From: Apoda limacodes
Taxonomy: Eukaryota; Arthropoda; Insecta; Lepidoptera; Limacodidae
Length of the DNA: 64,000 bases
Assembly (NCBI GenBank): GCA_946406115.1
Contig: OX291547.1
Span: forward strand, 18,729,001-18,793,000
Reading direction: 5' to 3'
Below the pieces are notes generated by a model. It was not told where the DNA came from, did no database searches, and saw only the letters and a list, made by a program, of their open reading frames with translations. The position numbers and the translations under genes were made by a program. Position 1 is the stretch's first letter. Every line of letters starts with the position of its first letter. Positions 12,601 through 23,059 of this stretch are shown here, piece after piece.

Positions 12601-15600
12601 CCACCATAAAACGCAGCTTATCAGAGAACCCCACCAAAGCGAAAAGACCTGAAATCATAAAAAAATCATATAAATTGATATTCCAAAAATCTCACTCTCA
12701 CACTGTATTTTTATTTGGTTCTAATTTACAACTAAGATTATATAGATCTTTTTAGTCCATGCCAGATGTCACTAGTTTGGCCGATATAGATTTAAGAACC
12801 AGTGTTACCTGTTTGTTTTTGCAAGGGTGTCTTCAGATCTGCTCTATAGATGTGACTAAAATTTCTATGCCTTAGTTTGATAAAAACATCCTACTTTTTA
12901 CTTGTTTTTTTTAAATTATCTTAGCAAAGAAATCTTTAAAGTAAGTTGTGCTTTGGAAAAGCACTTTCGTTGATAGCACTGAAGTATAATAAACTAATAA
13001 TTTATTTCTTGAATCTCAATAAAAAGTCAGTGCATTACTCACATACCGCAACTACAATTAGTTATACATTATGTTCATATGTGCATATTTTTAATTTATC
13101 AACATTGCTGCAAATCAGAGGAAAAAGTAGCAGAAAATTTTAATATAAATTTTTTCGAGTTAAACCCATACTCACCTGTAGGATGTAAAGATACACAGTG
13201 TATTGAACCCGCGCTGTACGTAACCATTTAGGTTCTAAGGTGTGAGAATAAATTCCCTGCCGATGGCGAGCGGTGCGAACACTCCATTACATCTCCATAC
13301 AAGCGGTAGAACACACACAGGGAGACAAAGTTTCTCCTCAGACTTAAGGATTCGAAAGTACAAGAAAATGTTAATATACATTTTTTCGTGTTGAACCCAT
13401 ACTCACCTGTAGGATGTAAAGATACACAGTGTATCTCTTCTTGGTACAGTTTTATCAATTCCACATCATCAGTCATGTAATTCCAGATTCTGATGCTTTT
13501 ATCTTCTTCTCCAGATGTCATGAATATGGGTTTCCAAGCGCACATTGATAAGGAATTTATGCGGCCGTAGTGCATCGGCGGTCCAAGTTCAGCGAAAGGT
13601 ATTTCAGGGTTCTGGACAAGGTTAATAGTAAAATATTATCCATTACTGTTATAAAAAAGAAAGTGGGTGACTACCAGTCTGTTTATTAGGTCATTATTTT
13701 CTGAGTGCTCAATAATATAAGCTGAATTCTACTGCCTTTAAGGTTGCCTGCTACGCCCAGAAAAGTAAGTATGTCATGAGCTGGAATCGTTTTTTATATA
13801 CCATGGTGACAAATAAGCTGATTTTTAGCCTGTGGGTCCTTGCAAAATTAGGGCATTAGATACTCGCCCGTTGTCAAGCCTTTGAAAACCCAATCACTCT
13901 CTTGGAGAACTTCATACTAAAAAGTGCTTAGAGAAAACCACGTTACGATCCCAATGACCTTCTAAGTAGAGAATATTATATTAGTCTATTATATACGCGA
14001 TAGAACACACAGGGAGGAAAATTCTGTTCTCAGACCTAAAGGTTCTATTTCTAAGCCAATTATGAGTTTGGGATCGTCAACATTTATCTCAGCACGTCTT
14101 AGAACCAAGTGAAAAGGGTCAATCTGGTATCCAGGTCCTAGGTGGACCTAAAGAAATGGCAGCAAAACTCCATTTGGGGCAAAGCTTGCGACTTATAAAG
14201 TAGTCCTTTCCCTCGCGGTAAAGTATTTCTTTGCTTTGTTGTGTATTGTGTATTTTGTGACGTACGTGATAAATTCTTGGACGCCAAGTTGACTTTTGCT
14301 TTCAAATAATCTCGGAAAAAGATCTCAACACCAAGAATTACAATGCCCTTGGGTTAGGGGTGTGTTTTGCAGGACCTCAGTGGAAGAGTTTTTATTACCC
14401 GTAAACATGCAGGCTTGTGTTTCGATCAGGTTGAATCGGACCGAGTTTTCCCGTTCCCATTCTGAGATCTTGGATAGAGTTCTCTACGATTTCCTTCTAT
14501 AATTATAATAATAAACCATCCATACTACCTAATAACCACCACGAATTTACTTTACCTGTAACATATGTTGTCCAAATAATTTAACGTAATAAAGTTGTTT
14601 CCGAAGTGTCGTTATAAGCAAAGTTTCTTGATTGGGGTCAATCGTAATATGCTGTATAGCATCCAGTGGTGACCACAACGGATTATCTCTTGTATGTCTA
14701 AGGCAAAAACAAACAAATAATCATATTAACACACAGTTAATATGTTTATTTCGATTTACAAACAGTTACATTATACATGGTAAATTTTATATAAGGTGAT
14801 CAGTAGGACTTAATAATGTAATTACAGCAATGTAATAAATAACAGCAGCATAAACGACAAATAATTGAAAGTGTTAGTTTAGCGGACAAAATCATGTTTA
14901 AAGTGTTGATATAAATAAAATACATATTTTAATACACAACAAACATTATATAGACATGCATACATTATATAGTAAGTACAGAAAAAAAAAAGATTACGAT
15001 TCCATCAACTTATAAGACTACAGTTTTCTAATAATGTTTCTTTTTATTTTTATATCCTACATTTCGCGTTATCATGTGTTCAAAGCGCAATAGTTAAAAA
15101 GTATTAATGCTTCTTTTGTTAGCTTTGTAAAGGTTCTCTCCGATGTATGTAATAAATAAATATAATTGAATATTTGATTGTACTTATCTACCATACGACG
15201 TAAAGGCACGCGATCACCGTTCAAAAACGTCCTACAGTATACTACAATATAAAACTGACTTGTAACATTTTTTGGAGATTCTGAAGACGTTCCTCTTCCG
15301 CCAGTGATGAGGAGTTTCCTTTTCAAACATGTGAACATACCCAGGACCGCATGCGAAAGCAAACCCTAAAAAATACAAAATTCATGTTACCTGATCTTAG
15401 CTGGTAAGTTGATTAATATGGACCTAACTCCGAATAGCGGAAGTGATAACCACTGAAAACATACAACATTGCAGTATCTTGAAGCTGATTATACTAAGTC
15501 TGAGTCCGAACGAAGCCGGGGCTTTATTTAGTATTTAACCTACACTCGTATTTAAGCCTTAATTGCATTTTATTCCTTACGTATAGCATAATACATACTA

Positions 15601-18600
15601 ACATATATCTCGGCATTTTAGTAACAAAGAATATAAAACCATTTATTATATACATTAATAAATTTGTTTTGCAAATTTTTTTTGTTTTCAGATAAATGAA
15701 AAATAGACCAAACCTTTAGCAAAATTTACAAAATTAGTGACTGGATAACCCTCTATGTCCAAACTTTGTTCACTGGTGGTTTCTTGTTTGCTTGCGGTGC
15801 TCGTTTTATCTGCCGCTTCTTCGCCTCTGTAATAACAATCAAAATAATATTAACTAAAGAATTACGCCACCTGTAAAATGTTATTATATTGCCACTTTTC
15901 ACCAACCACTTTAGTCCTACGTGATAGGGGGTGAGCCATCGCCGCAACATTGCATTGATGCAGTAAACCACCATCTTCAGAAAAGTATAAGACTTTCACC
16001 AGTGATAAAATATAAGAACGAGGAGGGACAGAATAATATACCTTCATTGCCAGTAAAAAAATTAACCTTACGCACATGGAACATCGAGCGAACAGTTTTC
16101 TTTTCATTGAAGTCGAATGCCAAAAAATAACAGCAAGGATACGAGACAATTATTTTATTTATTTTAGAGATCTTGCCAAAAAGAGCAACGGTCATACCTA
16201 CCTATTATATTCAGATTAACTCGAAAATTAACCCTCCTTCTAAGGGGTTATTGGGTCATAACGTATTAGTACCTAAGTAGAGTAAAAACACCTTATATAA
16301 AAAACCCTATTCTTCCTTACTCAGCTTCCACCTTCTTCAATGACATCTCAGTAATTTCAGCGGCACGGAATATACAATTTTGTCGCAAATCGCCATTCTC
16401 AGCCATCATGACAATCCCATTAGATGTTCCGAACATGATACGGTCCGACGTGAGCCACATACAACTGGTTATGACAATCTAGAAGATCGCATGATAGTTA
16501 CATAACATAGGTAATAAAGAAGTTATTTGTACTCATTAGACTCAAATAGCTTGTACTCACGTTTTCAGCCTTGCACCATCCCCACTGGCGCCATACTGTT
16601 TCTGCGACGTTCATTATGCGAAAAGTATATGGACCTGTTATTACCACTAGTGTTGCATCGGTTGGGTTGCATTGCACCTGAGACATGAAATAAACTTTTA
16701 TTAGAATATACAAGTTATACAAATATACAAAAACTTATTGGATTCAGCATACAGTAATGCAAGTAGATTGTTTTGTACATAGGCGTATAGGTACCTCGTA
16801 TCTAGGTTTTACTTTCGGGGGGTTTATCCAAAAAAAAAAATGAGCGGAGGGGGTTCAGTCCTAAGTTTCCGGAAAGATTTCATTATAAAATCCTGTAAAA
16901 TTTTCATTTTAGGGGTCCACCAAGTTGGTAAGTATGCCATGTTAGCTCTAGAGGTGACAACACGGCATGGGTGTTCGTGTTCACCATTTTTCTTCATTAT
17001 TACTTATTCGCAAATCTGTTGGTTTAGATTATAAATATGTGCGTTTTATTATTACATTTACTAATTTTCCTACAGCTATTGAAATAAATTATATGCCTAC
17101 AGCTATCAGTGTATTTAATTTTACACATAGTGGTCACAGATCAGAGAGAGCAAAAGGCATGTATGGTGATAAATAAATATGAAAAATTATATAATACTCA
17201 CACTCTCGACTGTTCCTTGACCTCCAGGATTTTGTGCTTTAGCGTGACTCTCAACTTTTCCCTTATCCCAGTTGTAATAATACAGATACCAGTCCGGCTC
17301 CCCTGTAATTGCCACCAGGTATTTCGAGTCGAAAGTGAACTGGAGGCATGCAAATTCTCTTGCAGACGAGTTTTCAAATGGTACAGTCAAAATCTTGCGT
17401 CGTTTGAAAGTTGTCAGATCGTATATAGTTATTATAGGTTTCTGACCTTCCTCAGCTATTTCGTTCAAAGCAAGCCATCGTCTGTTAAATACAGATAAAA
17501 TAAAATACATACTGGAAAAGAAGTATTTTTTATATCCACTACTTAAAAAATTGCTGTCTATGCTGTTGGCTATGAACTGTTATTTTTGGGCTCTCAGCTT
17601 CTTTTCACTTATATTTATATGTCAGTGTGATTCTTTAAATCAAAATCTACTTTTTAAATCAATTGGAGAAATAGATCTTATAAGTTGCCGTCAGGAAAGA
17701 ACTACTAAACAGGCACTAACTATATATAACATATATCATATAAATATACGGAATCACATTTCCTAAGCCACCAGGTTAAGGTTCTAAAGTGTGAGGATGG
17801 CTCCCTGTCGATGTCATGCGGTGCGATAGTATAAAGTAGCCGCAGGCATCATTTCTAACAATTTCTTAAAACATTTCCTATTATACAAGCGGTAGAACAC
17901 ACACAAGGAGGCAAAGTCTCGCCTCAGACTTAAGGGTTCAATACGGCTTATGAGTATGGAATCGTCGACGATTTTCTACCCTTCTTAAATAATCAATTGT
18001 ACCTACATCAATATATAGGCATATAGTTTATCTCAGTAAGGTATAATTACATTAGTTGCCATGAATTGATAGGTGGAATCAGAATATTTGTCTTACCTGT
18101 TCGGTGACAGAACTAATGACTTGATAGGCTTATGTTTATCCAGCAGTCTAATGAACTTCTGCTTCTTCTGTAGGTGATTGTGGATGACGATAACACCGCC
18201 AGCTGGGTAAATGATTTCAGACTCCGATAGGTAGTGAGCATTGTATCTAAATATGTTTAAAAGGAATATAGAAGTAATCTTCGCAGATTACACTGAGATG
18301 TTTACACGAGTGGAGATCCTGTGAGTCACGTCCGGCAGCCAGGGCTGTAGCTAGAGTTGAATCTAAGGTAGGGCAGCGGTGGTTTCATGCACGAGTACGG
18401 CGCATGTAATTTTTCCATCTTTCATTATTTTACCTGCTTGTGATCGTGAGTAATTAAGGTAGAAGGTACAATTACCAATGGTGGGATCGCGGGAAAACAA
18501 GAGCAAAAAGGTATTAATTTATAGTACGGGAAAACAATTTATATATATTATACCTTAGATTATGGTACTTTTAAGGTAGGGCATTAGCATTTCAAGGTAG

Positions 18601-19537
18601 GGCATTGCCCCATAATGCCCCCCTTAGCTACGGCCCTGCCGTCAGCGATCAAATACTTGGTGCTAACGTATTTGTAATGTGGCGTATGCAAGAAGGCCCT
18701 AGCCAGTATCTAAGTAAACTGCAGCCCATACCAAAGAAAATTAATTATTACTACCACATACACTGTTATCTTTGAAACAGAGGCGGCAAGTGCGGCATCT
18801 TCTCTGGTACCTACGATTACGTGTTTATTAGTACATTATCTGTGCCCGCAGCTAAACGGTTATCGGCGTGGGATTGAATACCAAATGGATTACTAAGGCA
18901 ATTTATTTATTAAAAATAACAAGTTTGCTATTTTACCTATAGTAATTAGTAATATTTGATCCGGATTGAAATGTAGCCTATGTGTTAATCCAGGATAAAA
19001 GCTATTTCCATTCCAAAATTCAAATCCGTCCTGCTTGTGTAGATTAAAGAAGTAATAAACACACAAACTTTCGCATTTATAAGTGTCATAATACATATAT
19101 TTATATTCTGTAATAAGTATACATATTTATAAGTATAGCTAATGCATGTATATCACGCTTTTTATCTCAAAGGGGTAGTGGCTGTTTAAACACCCTCATC
19201 ATAATCACAGCCTCTTTTTACCAACTATTTAGTCCTGCTTGACAGGGGATGGGCCTATCGGCACAACGCTGATACTGATGCAGCATCTGGGTTAAGGTGG
19301 CTTTAAATATGTCTCATATGTCGGAAATTGCCAGCTGGGTACAATAAAACACCAGTTACAGAATAATAAGTATACCCCATCGCCAGTTTCTGACGAACTA
19401 TAAAATGTAAGTCAGGATTGGGCAGTGGTAATGTACTCGTACAACAAAACTTGTGTAGATGAAGATACTTACTGTATCTCAGTTCGAAGACCATAAAATG
19501 TCCGAGCAGATAGATGTGGTGGTGCAGCCGTTGCCAT
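674..19537 (-). CDS. CFAP57: CFAP57 (WDR65/FAP57), cilia- and flagella-associated WD-repeat protein, N-terminal part
   Basis: CFAP57 is an axonemal protein that helps place and regulate inner dynein arms; in insects that means sperm tails and chordotonal neurons. Exons (minus strand, transcription order): 19537-19473, 18246-18097, 17481-17202, 16677-16561, 16478-16321, 15826-15714, 15365-15260, 14697-14556, 13611-13407, 12648-12431, 11387-11239, 1088-674. All have AG/GT borders, and the phases join without a shift into 706 codons. The start is ATG at 19537-19535 ([13 protein letters not shown]). Stretches recalling vertebrate CFAP57 lie in the expected order: IIYPAGG and SPNRRWLAL (exons 2-3), [18 protein letters not shown] (exon 3), KSIRIWNY (exon 9), [14 protein letters not shown] (exon 10), GAVYEWSM (exon 11), [13 protein letters not shown] (exon 12). 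The last exon ends phase 0 at a GTGAGT donor, so the coiled-coil half must lie left of the window. The donors after 11239 (GTCAAA) and 15260 (GTCAGT) are weak. Several short exons are not open as stand-alone ORFs, so an ORF scan misses them. Confidence 0.93.
2084..2235 (+). pseudogene. LINE 3' fragment (shared family)
   Basis: Plus-strand piece covering [18 protein letters not shown] (with a shift) and the start of the 3' tail (ggtgttgcaagcatccatac...aggcgg). It is cut off at about 2235, where the second LINE family begins. Confidence 0.7.
2225..3125 (-). pseudogene. Second LINE family: reverse-transcriptase catalytic-region fragment
   Basis: The minus strand reads [32 protein letters not shown], then [45 protein letters not shown] (the catalytic FADD box) and [13 protein letters not shown]. 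This is the RT core of a Jockey-like non-LTR retrotransposon. Frameshifts and stops (for example before AFDFV) break it. It sits between two plus-strand fragments of the other LINE family. Confidence 0.85.
3160..3945 (+). pseudogene. LINE ORF2 C-terminal fragment (shared family), plus strand
   Basis: Reads [59 protein letters not shown] and [20 protein letters not shown] in order, with in-frame stops (after KLAST and in the FYRL region). The 3' tail is lost where the copy meets the LTR-like repeat at 3949. Confidence 0.85.
3949..4394 (+). mobile_element. LTR-like repeat copy 1 (solo)
   Basis: About 446 bp, starting TGTCGCGA, near-identical to 10196-10640. Subunits at 4253-4330 and 4331-4394 are tandem copies about 78 bp apart. 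It abuts a LINE fragment on the left. Unlike copy 2 it is not followed by TGGCGACGACC but by another TGTCGCGA, so it looks like a solo or rearranged LTR. The ORFs across it on both strands appear to be chance. Confidence 0.55.
4480..5325 (-). pseudogene. Best-preserved copy of the shared LINE: reverse-transcriptase ORF2 C-terminus plus 3' tail
   Basis: The minus strand reads [20 protein letters not shown] (near 5200), then [47 protein letters not shown] and [14 protein letters not shown]. This is the post-catalytic C-terminus typical of Jockey/CR1-group non-LTR retrotransposons. The 3' end is gtggtataaaataa near 4487-4500. The copy is 5'-truncated and broken by a few stops or shifts. At least eleven further fragments of it occur in the window. 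In the largest CFAP57 intron. Confidence 0.85.
5718..5785 (+). repeat. Copy of the TGGCGACGACC leader-like segment
   Basis: TTGGCGACGACCTGCC, a T/A-rich run, and cgcgtcagaggagccagagc match the sequence after the LTR-like repeat at 10643-10740, with a shorter middle. It suggests a second, decayed insertion of the same retroelement group. What follows (5786-6320) shows no intact ORF, though a minus-strand frame near 5880-5960 is glutamine-rich. Confidence 0.45.
5786..9760. other. Intronic stretch with no supported gene
   Basis: Part of the 10-kb CFAP57 intron (1089-11238). Short ORFs on both strands (near 5544, 5991, 6636, 8133, 8396, 8458) have no recognisable domain. A minus-strand glutamine-rich frame (5880-5960) and a frame near 8133-8315 may be decayed retroelement gag, but this cannot be shown. 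Confidence 0.5.
10196..10745 (+). mobile_element. LTR-like repeat copy 2 followed by a primer-binding-site-like sequence
   Basis: Bases 10196-10640 repeat 3949-4394 with about 17 differences by eye. The unit starts TGTCGCGA, contains TTATATAGA (a possible promoter box) and ends in two ~78-bp tandem subunits carrying GCCGCGGTCGCGGG. Directly after it comes TTGGCGACGACCTGCC (from 10643); a TGG start next to an LTR is where retroelements place the tRNA primer site. Sequence from 10644 to 10740 recurs at 5718-5780. No gag or pol ORF was found. Confidence 0.55.
10859..10951 (+). mobile_element. LINE 3' tail fragment (shared family)
   Basis: Short plus-strand copy of the family's 3' end: gttgcaagcgtccataggct, then the caagcttgtttgccacctta segment, ending in gtggtataaaaaaa. 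Only the last ~90 bases of the element are present. In the large CFAP57 intron. Confidence 0.8.
11843..12330 (-). mobile_element. GC-rich retroposed sequence with poly(A) tail, CFAP57 intron 10
   Basis: A roughly 490-bp GC-rich island in an AT-rich intron. On the minus strand it ends in a 10-base A run (T run at 11843-11852), preceded by a small stem AACTG...CAGTT. Stop-free stretches on both strands (11883-12149 minus, 11902-12120 plus) look like a by-product of GC content; the peptides match nothing I recognise. The poly(A) end points to a LINE 3' region or SINE copied by target-primed reverse transcription. The 5' limit near 12330 is uncertain. Confidence 0.6.
13132..13434. repeat. 72-bp direct duplication of a CFAP57 splice-donor region flanking a LINE fragment
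   Basis: Bases 13363-13434 (last 28 bases of CFAP57 exon 9, its GTGAGT donor and following intron) recur at 13132-13203 with about five mismatches. Between the copies, 13204-13362 is a 159-bp minus-strand piece of the shared LINE family, truncated at both ends. The second copy carries an intact donor at 13176/13175. Only the upstream donor (13407/13406) keeps the CFAP57 phase with exon 10. Confidence 0.85.
13795..14480 (-). pseudogene. Degenerate LINE ORF2 C-terminal copy with 3' tail, CFAP57 intron 8
   Basis: Old minus-strand copy of the same LINE family. It runs from the region recalling [10 protein letters not shown] (about 14440) to the 3' tail near 13800, where the family's accatggtgacaaataagct end can still be seen. 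It is heavily mutated. It lies between CFAP57 exons 14697-14556 and 13611-13407. Confidence 0.7.
17768..17990 (-). pseudogene. LINE 3' ORF fragment (shared family), CFAP57 intron 2
   Basis: Degenerate copy of the C-terminal reverse-transcriptase ORF seen best at 4480-5325. It matches the part around the CVFYRLYNG and HRQGIH-HTLEP segments on the minus strand, with indels and stops. Both ends are truncated. It lies in the CFAP57 intron between exons 17481-17202 and 18246-18097. Confidence 0.75.
18340..18638. mobile_element. hAT-like MITE in CFAP57 intron 1
   Basis: A 299-bp non-coding element with inverted ends CAGGGCTGTAGCTA (left) and CAGGGCCGTAGCTA (reverse complement of the right end). 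It is flanked by near-identical 8-bp sequences, ccggcagc (18332-18339) and ccgtcagc (18639-18646). CAGGG-type ends and an 8-bp target duplication are typical of hAT transposons. The interior has a small GGGCATT...AATGCCC hairpin and no ORF. Confidence 0.7.
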
Positions 19538-19621
19538 AATGAAGGCTTAGATATCAGAAAAATAGTTTCTTATCTATTCCAAACCATCCACCATTAATTG
19601 AATCAATAATAAACAAATATT

Positions 19622-19683
19622 GTTACCATGGCAGTGAACTGTGAAGTAAACCATAAAAAAGTAAACAATGTCTCCATGGTAAC
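19622..19683. promoter_or_regulatory. Pair of RFX X-box-like sites upstream of CFAP57
   Basis: Two near-palindromes, GTTACCATGGCAGT (19622-19635) and GTCTCCATGGTAAC (19670-19683), each match 12 of 14 positions of the RFX X-box GTTRCCATGGYAAC. They lie about 85-98 and 133-146 bases upstream of the CFAP57 start codon, and no other gene start is nearby. RFX factors drive ciliary genes in animals, which fits an axonemal gene. The motif match is seen directly; function is inferred. Confidence 0.6.
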
Positions 19684-20198
19684 CGTCCTATTATTTGAAA
19701 GTCTACTTTGGACCGTGCGACTGGTGACCAAAGAGAATATAATAAAATTGACCGTATAAATGCTCAGTTGCAGGCGATTCCTCAATTGGCATACCCAGAC
19801 ATTTCGCTTCTTCCTTATCGTTTCCTTGAATTAACTGTCTTCAAGTAATTCTTGAATGATAACTTGTCGGACAATTTAAATGCCAGTACGCACCGCGACT
19901 GTTTCGGTCGACATTTTGATGCAAAATGAGCAAGTCACTTGCGATTTTTATCGACCCGTGTAAATTAGGTGGCGATTCGATTTTTACAAGCATTTCGACT
20001 GGTGACTTGCTAAAGCACGGCTAAAATCGACTCGTATTAACCCGCCATATTAGAGACAAACCTCTATAAGTAGGTAGGTCCTACCTATGAGTTACATTGT
20101 GAGTATCAAAGTAAGTGACATAAATGGCCGTAAGTACTTATCTTTTGATTGCGTTGATTTCGATTTTTTTTAACCTCCAAGAGACTTTACACCTTTTT

Positions 20199-20490
20199 TT
20201 TTAGGGTTCCGTAGCCAAGTGGCAAAAACGGAAGCCTTATAGATTCGTCATGTCTCTCTGTCTGTCCGTCCGTATGTCACAGCCACTTTCTTCCGAAACT
20301 ATAAGAACTATACTGTTGAAACTTGATAAGTAGATGTATTCTGTGAACCGCATTAAGATTATCACACAAAAATAGAAAAAAAAACAATAAATTTTTGGGG
20401 CTCCCCATACTTACAACTGAAACTCAAAATTTTTTTTTTTCGTCAAACCCATACGTGTGGGGTATCTATGGATAGGTCTTTACAAATGAT
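20199..20490 (+). repeat. Interspersed repeat starting AGGGTTCCGTAG
   Basis: Begins ttagggttccgtagccaagt, continues with aaaaacggaagccttatag and ctgtctgtccgtccgtatgtc, and ends near a ggggctccccatact and gtgtggggtatctatggat segment. From memory this is one of the most common dispersed repeats in moth and butterfly introns. A short related piece with gtccgtccgtccgtcggtcac lies at 51545-51570. Non-coding. Confidence 0.65.
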
Positions 20491-21049
20491 ATTGAGGTTT
20501 CTAATATAATTGTTTTCTAAACTGAATAGTTTGCGCGAGAGACACTTCCAAAGTGGTAAAATGTGTGTCCTAAGATAATTTAACTAAACAGTTGAATATT
20601 GGATCTGAAGGTAACCTTCAAAATGCCCTGTCGACCAGCCATATAAAAAAAATATTAGAGAATACATGTTTATCAAATGTAATGTAATTGCATCAGCGGC
20701 GGTCTGAGAGTGCGGCAAGCGGAAGCAGCGACTTATCTCGCATACTGCAAGAAGGATGCGCCTTGTGTCCACCTACTAGAGCGACATTGAGCGGCAATCA
20801 TTGCTCACCTAAATGACCAACGCATACACAGACACCTTGTGGGCATGTTGTCGTTTTTCTTAGTTTGTCTGAGCAGAAGTAACTAGGTCGTTCGGGGCGT
20901 CTATAGCTTTAGTAATTGTGGACATGTGCAAATAAACCCAAGGCAAACATTGCAAAGCAGATTGGTAGTAAAAATAATAATGCTTTGTAATGTTTTTATT
21001 AGGTAAGCCTTTTACACTACCGAATAAAATTTCGGCATCTGTCTGTTTA

Positions 21050-21135
21050 CGGTCTTGTTGGTTTAGTGGCTTGGCTCTAAAAAATTGATTCGAAAGTTCT
21101 GTGTTTGAGTCTCGAATTAGGCATAGTAAAGGGTT
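21050..21135 (+). mobile_element. tRNA-like head of a probable SINE
   Basis: TGGTTTAGTGG (21059-21069) resembles the pol III A box and GTTTGAGTC (21103-21111) the B box, 33 bases apart as in a tRNA promoter. The sequence does not fold into a convincing complete tRNA, so a tRNA-derived SINE head is likelier than a tRNA gene. The following ~60 bases would be its body. Confidence 0.45.
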
Positions 21136-23059
21136 CTTAGTTTGAGGCCAAGGCAATCTTTGTATATTTATTTAACTACGACTTTCCATAACATGGAGTG
21201 CGAACAAAAATATTTCATGTGAATGTGTAGAACAAGTTGATTGTTATGATCTACATTGCTGATTAAATCGTAATTCTACGCATTTCTTCATTAAATCGTA
21301 AAGTAAATGGACAATACATGTCACACAGTCATCTCGGAACCAGATGATTTTAACTGACTTGAATCGCCCTGCAGCAGTATTGTAGAATTTACCAGATTTT
21401 TTAATTGTTTTAAATTCCACATTTCATTTGTTATATAAAAAAATATACCTAATCGCACTTTAACGGTACATTGCGGTACAAGTTTCCACAGGCGTAAGTT
21501 CTTCTGTGTGGTCATCATAATTTATGACACTTTTAGGACGAATATGAATGTAGGTAGTTCACAAAAACAGTAAGTCGGTTAGTTTGTTTGTATATATATA
21601 TGTGCAGTATAATATCCAGAACTACTGAACCAAGTTTATAAATTCTTGCATCGTTAGAAAGTTTATAACAAAAATAGACCTAGACACTTAAGTCTATTTT
21701 TATTATAAAAATTAGGGTTCCTCGAGATACGGGGGCGTAGGACGTATAGATAATGAGCGGATTTCTTTTTTTTTTTTTAAATTAATGTTATAGCATAATA
21801 GAGAACGCTGTCTAATAATAATTTCTTGATAGATACTAAAAGAGCTATAGGACAAGTCGGAGAACCTTAAGATATGCAATATCGACACCTTAGATTATAG
21901 AAAGCGGGCGTCATAGATGACGTAAAGCGTTCGAGCATAATTTCACCCAATCTCAAGTGGGGAAGAGGGGTGTATCCCCAAATATCTTTTTTGTAAAAAC
22001 AGTGTAGAATTGCGAGAAAACTTTGTTTAATATCGCCAAATCCTACACAATATCAATTATCACAGCTTTGCGAACGCCACAAAGCAGCAAGTTATGTTAT
22101 TTGAAATATATCCAACGCAATCAAGCACAGATTAATTAAGTACCTAGTAGGTACCTATATGAACAGTTAAAAATATTGTTTTCTGTGCCTAAAATCAAGT
22201 TACCTTGTTGTTCCATTGCGTGGATGTGATATAAGTACTAATATTCTTCTGCGGTATCATCCGAAAAAACAATTCAGCTATGGCTATGTCAAAATTTAAG
22301 CATTTAAATACTTAATAACGGCGTTACGGAATGTGTAAAAAATCCATGGGAACACTCAGTCAGAAGGTAGTTACGCTCTCTTTCACCCTCACACTCCATA
22401 AAAATAACGTCAATTTTCTAAGTAGAGGTGGCGACGGATATTCTTTGGATCCTTATTAAGTTCATAGGAAGTTGAATATGTTGTTTATTATTGCCACATC
22501 TAAGTATATCTTCAAGAAACAAATAGGCACGTAACAAAGTGCTATGAAAACTGATACTCCATTGTTTATTATGATCGACTTCGCGAGGGACTCCATTATA
22601 AAGCATTTTACATTATTTTTTTCACTATTCTTTACAGAAATACTAACCTGTCGATTTCTATCGAATTTATTCAAAATGTAGTAACTAATATAAAAGGAGT
22701 GTTGCCTCCTGGATAATGAACGGCCTTTACAAATTTAATGAGCCCAAACATGAAGGTTTTACTAGTAACCATTAAGGAGTTCCACTATATTCCTTTTGGC
22801 TCTATCATCAGACCCTCGCCACCATGCGTAATGAAAGAGGCTCGTAAAAACCATCGATATGAAAGTTAAAACCAATCTAACGAGCCCAAACACGAAGGGT
22901 TTGCTAGTAGCTATTAAAGAGTTCCATCCACCTCTGAGCTTCCTCATCAGATCAGCTTAAGTTGCCAATTTATAGTATTGACATATAAACCACATATAAC
23001 TGCAAAGTTTCAAACTGACAGGACGATCCAACTCAGCAAAAACGAGCAAAAACTCATTT

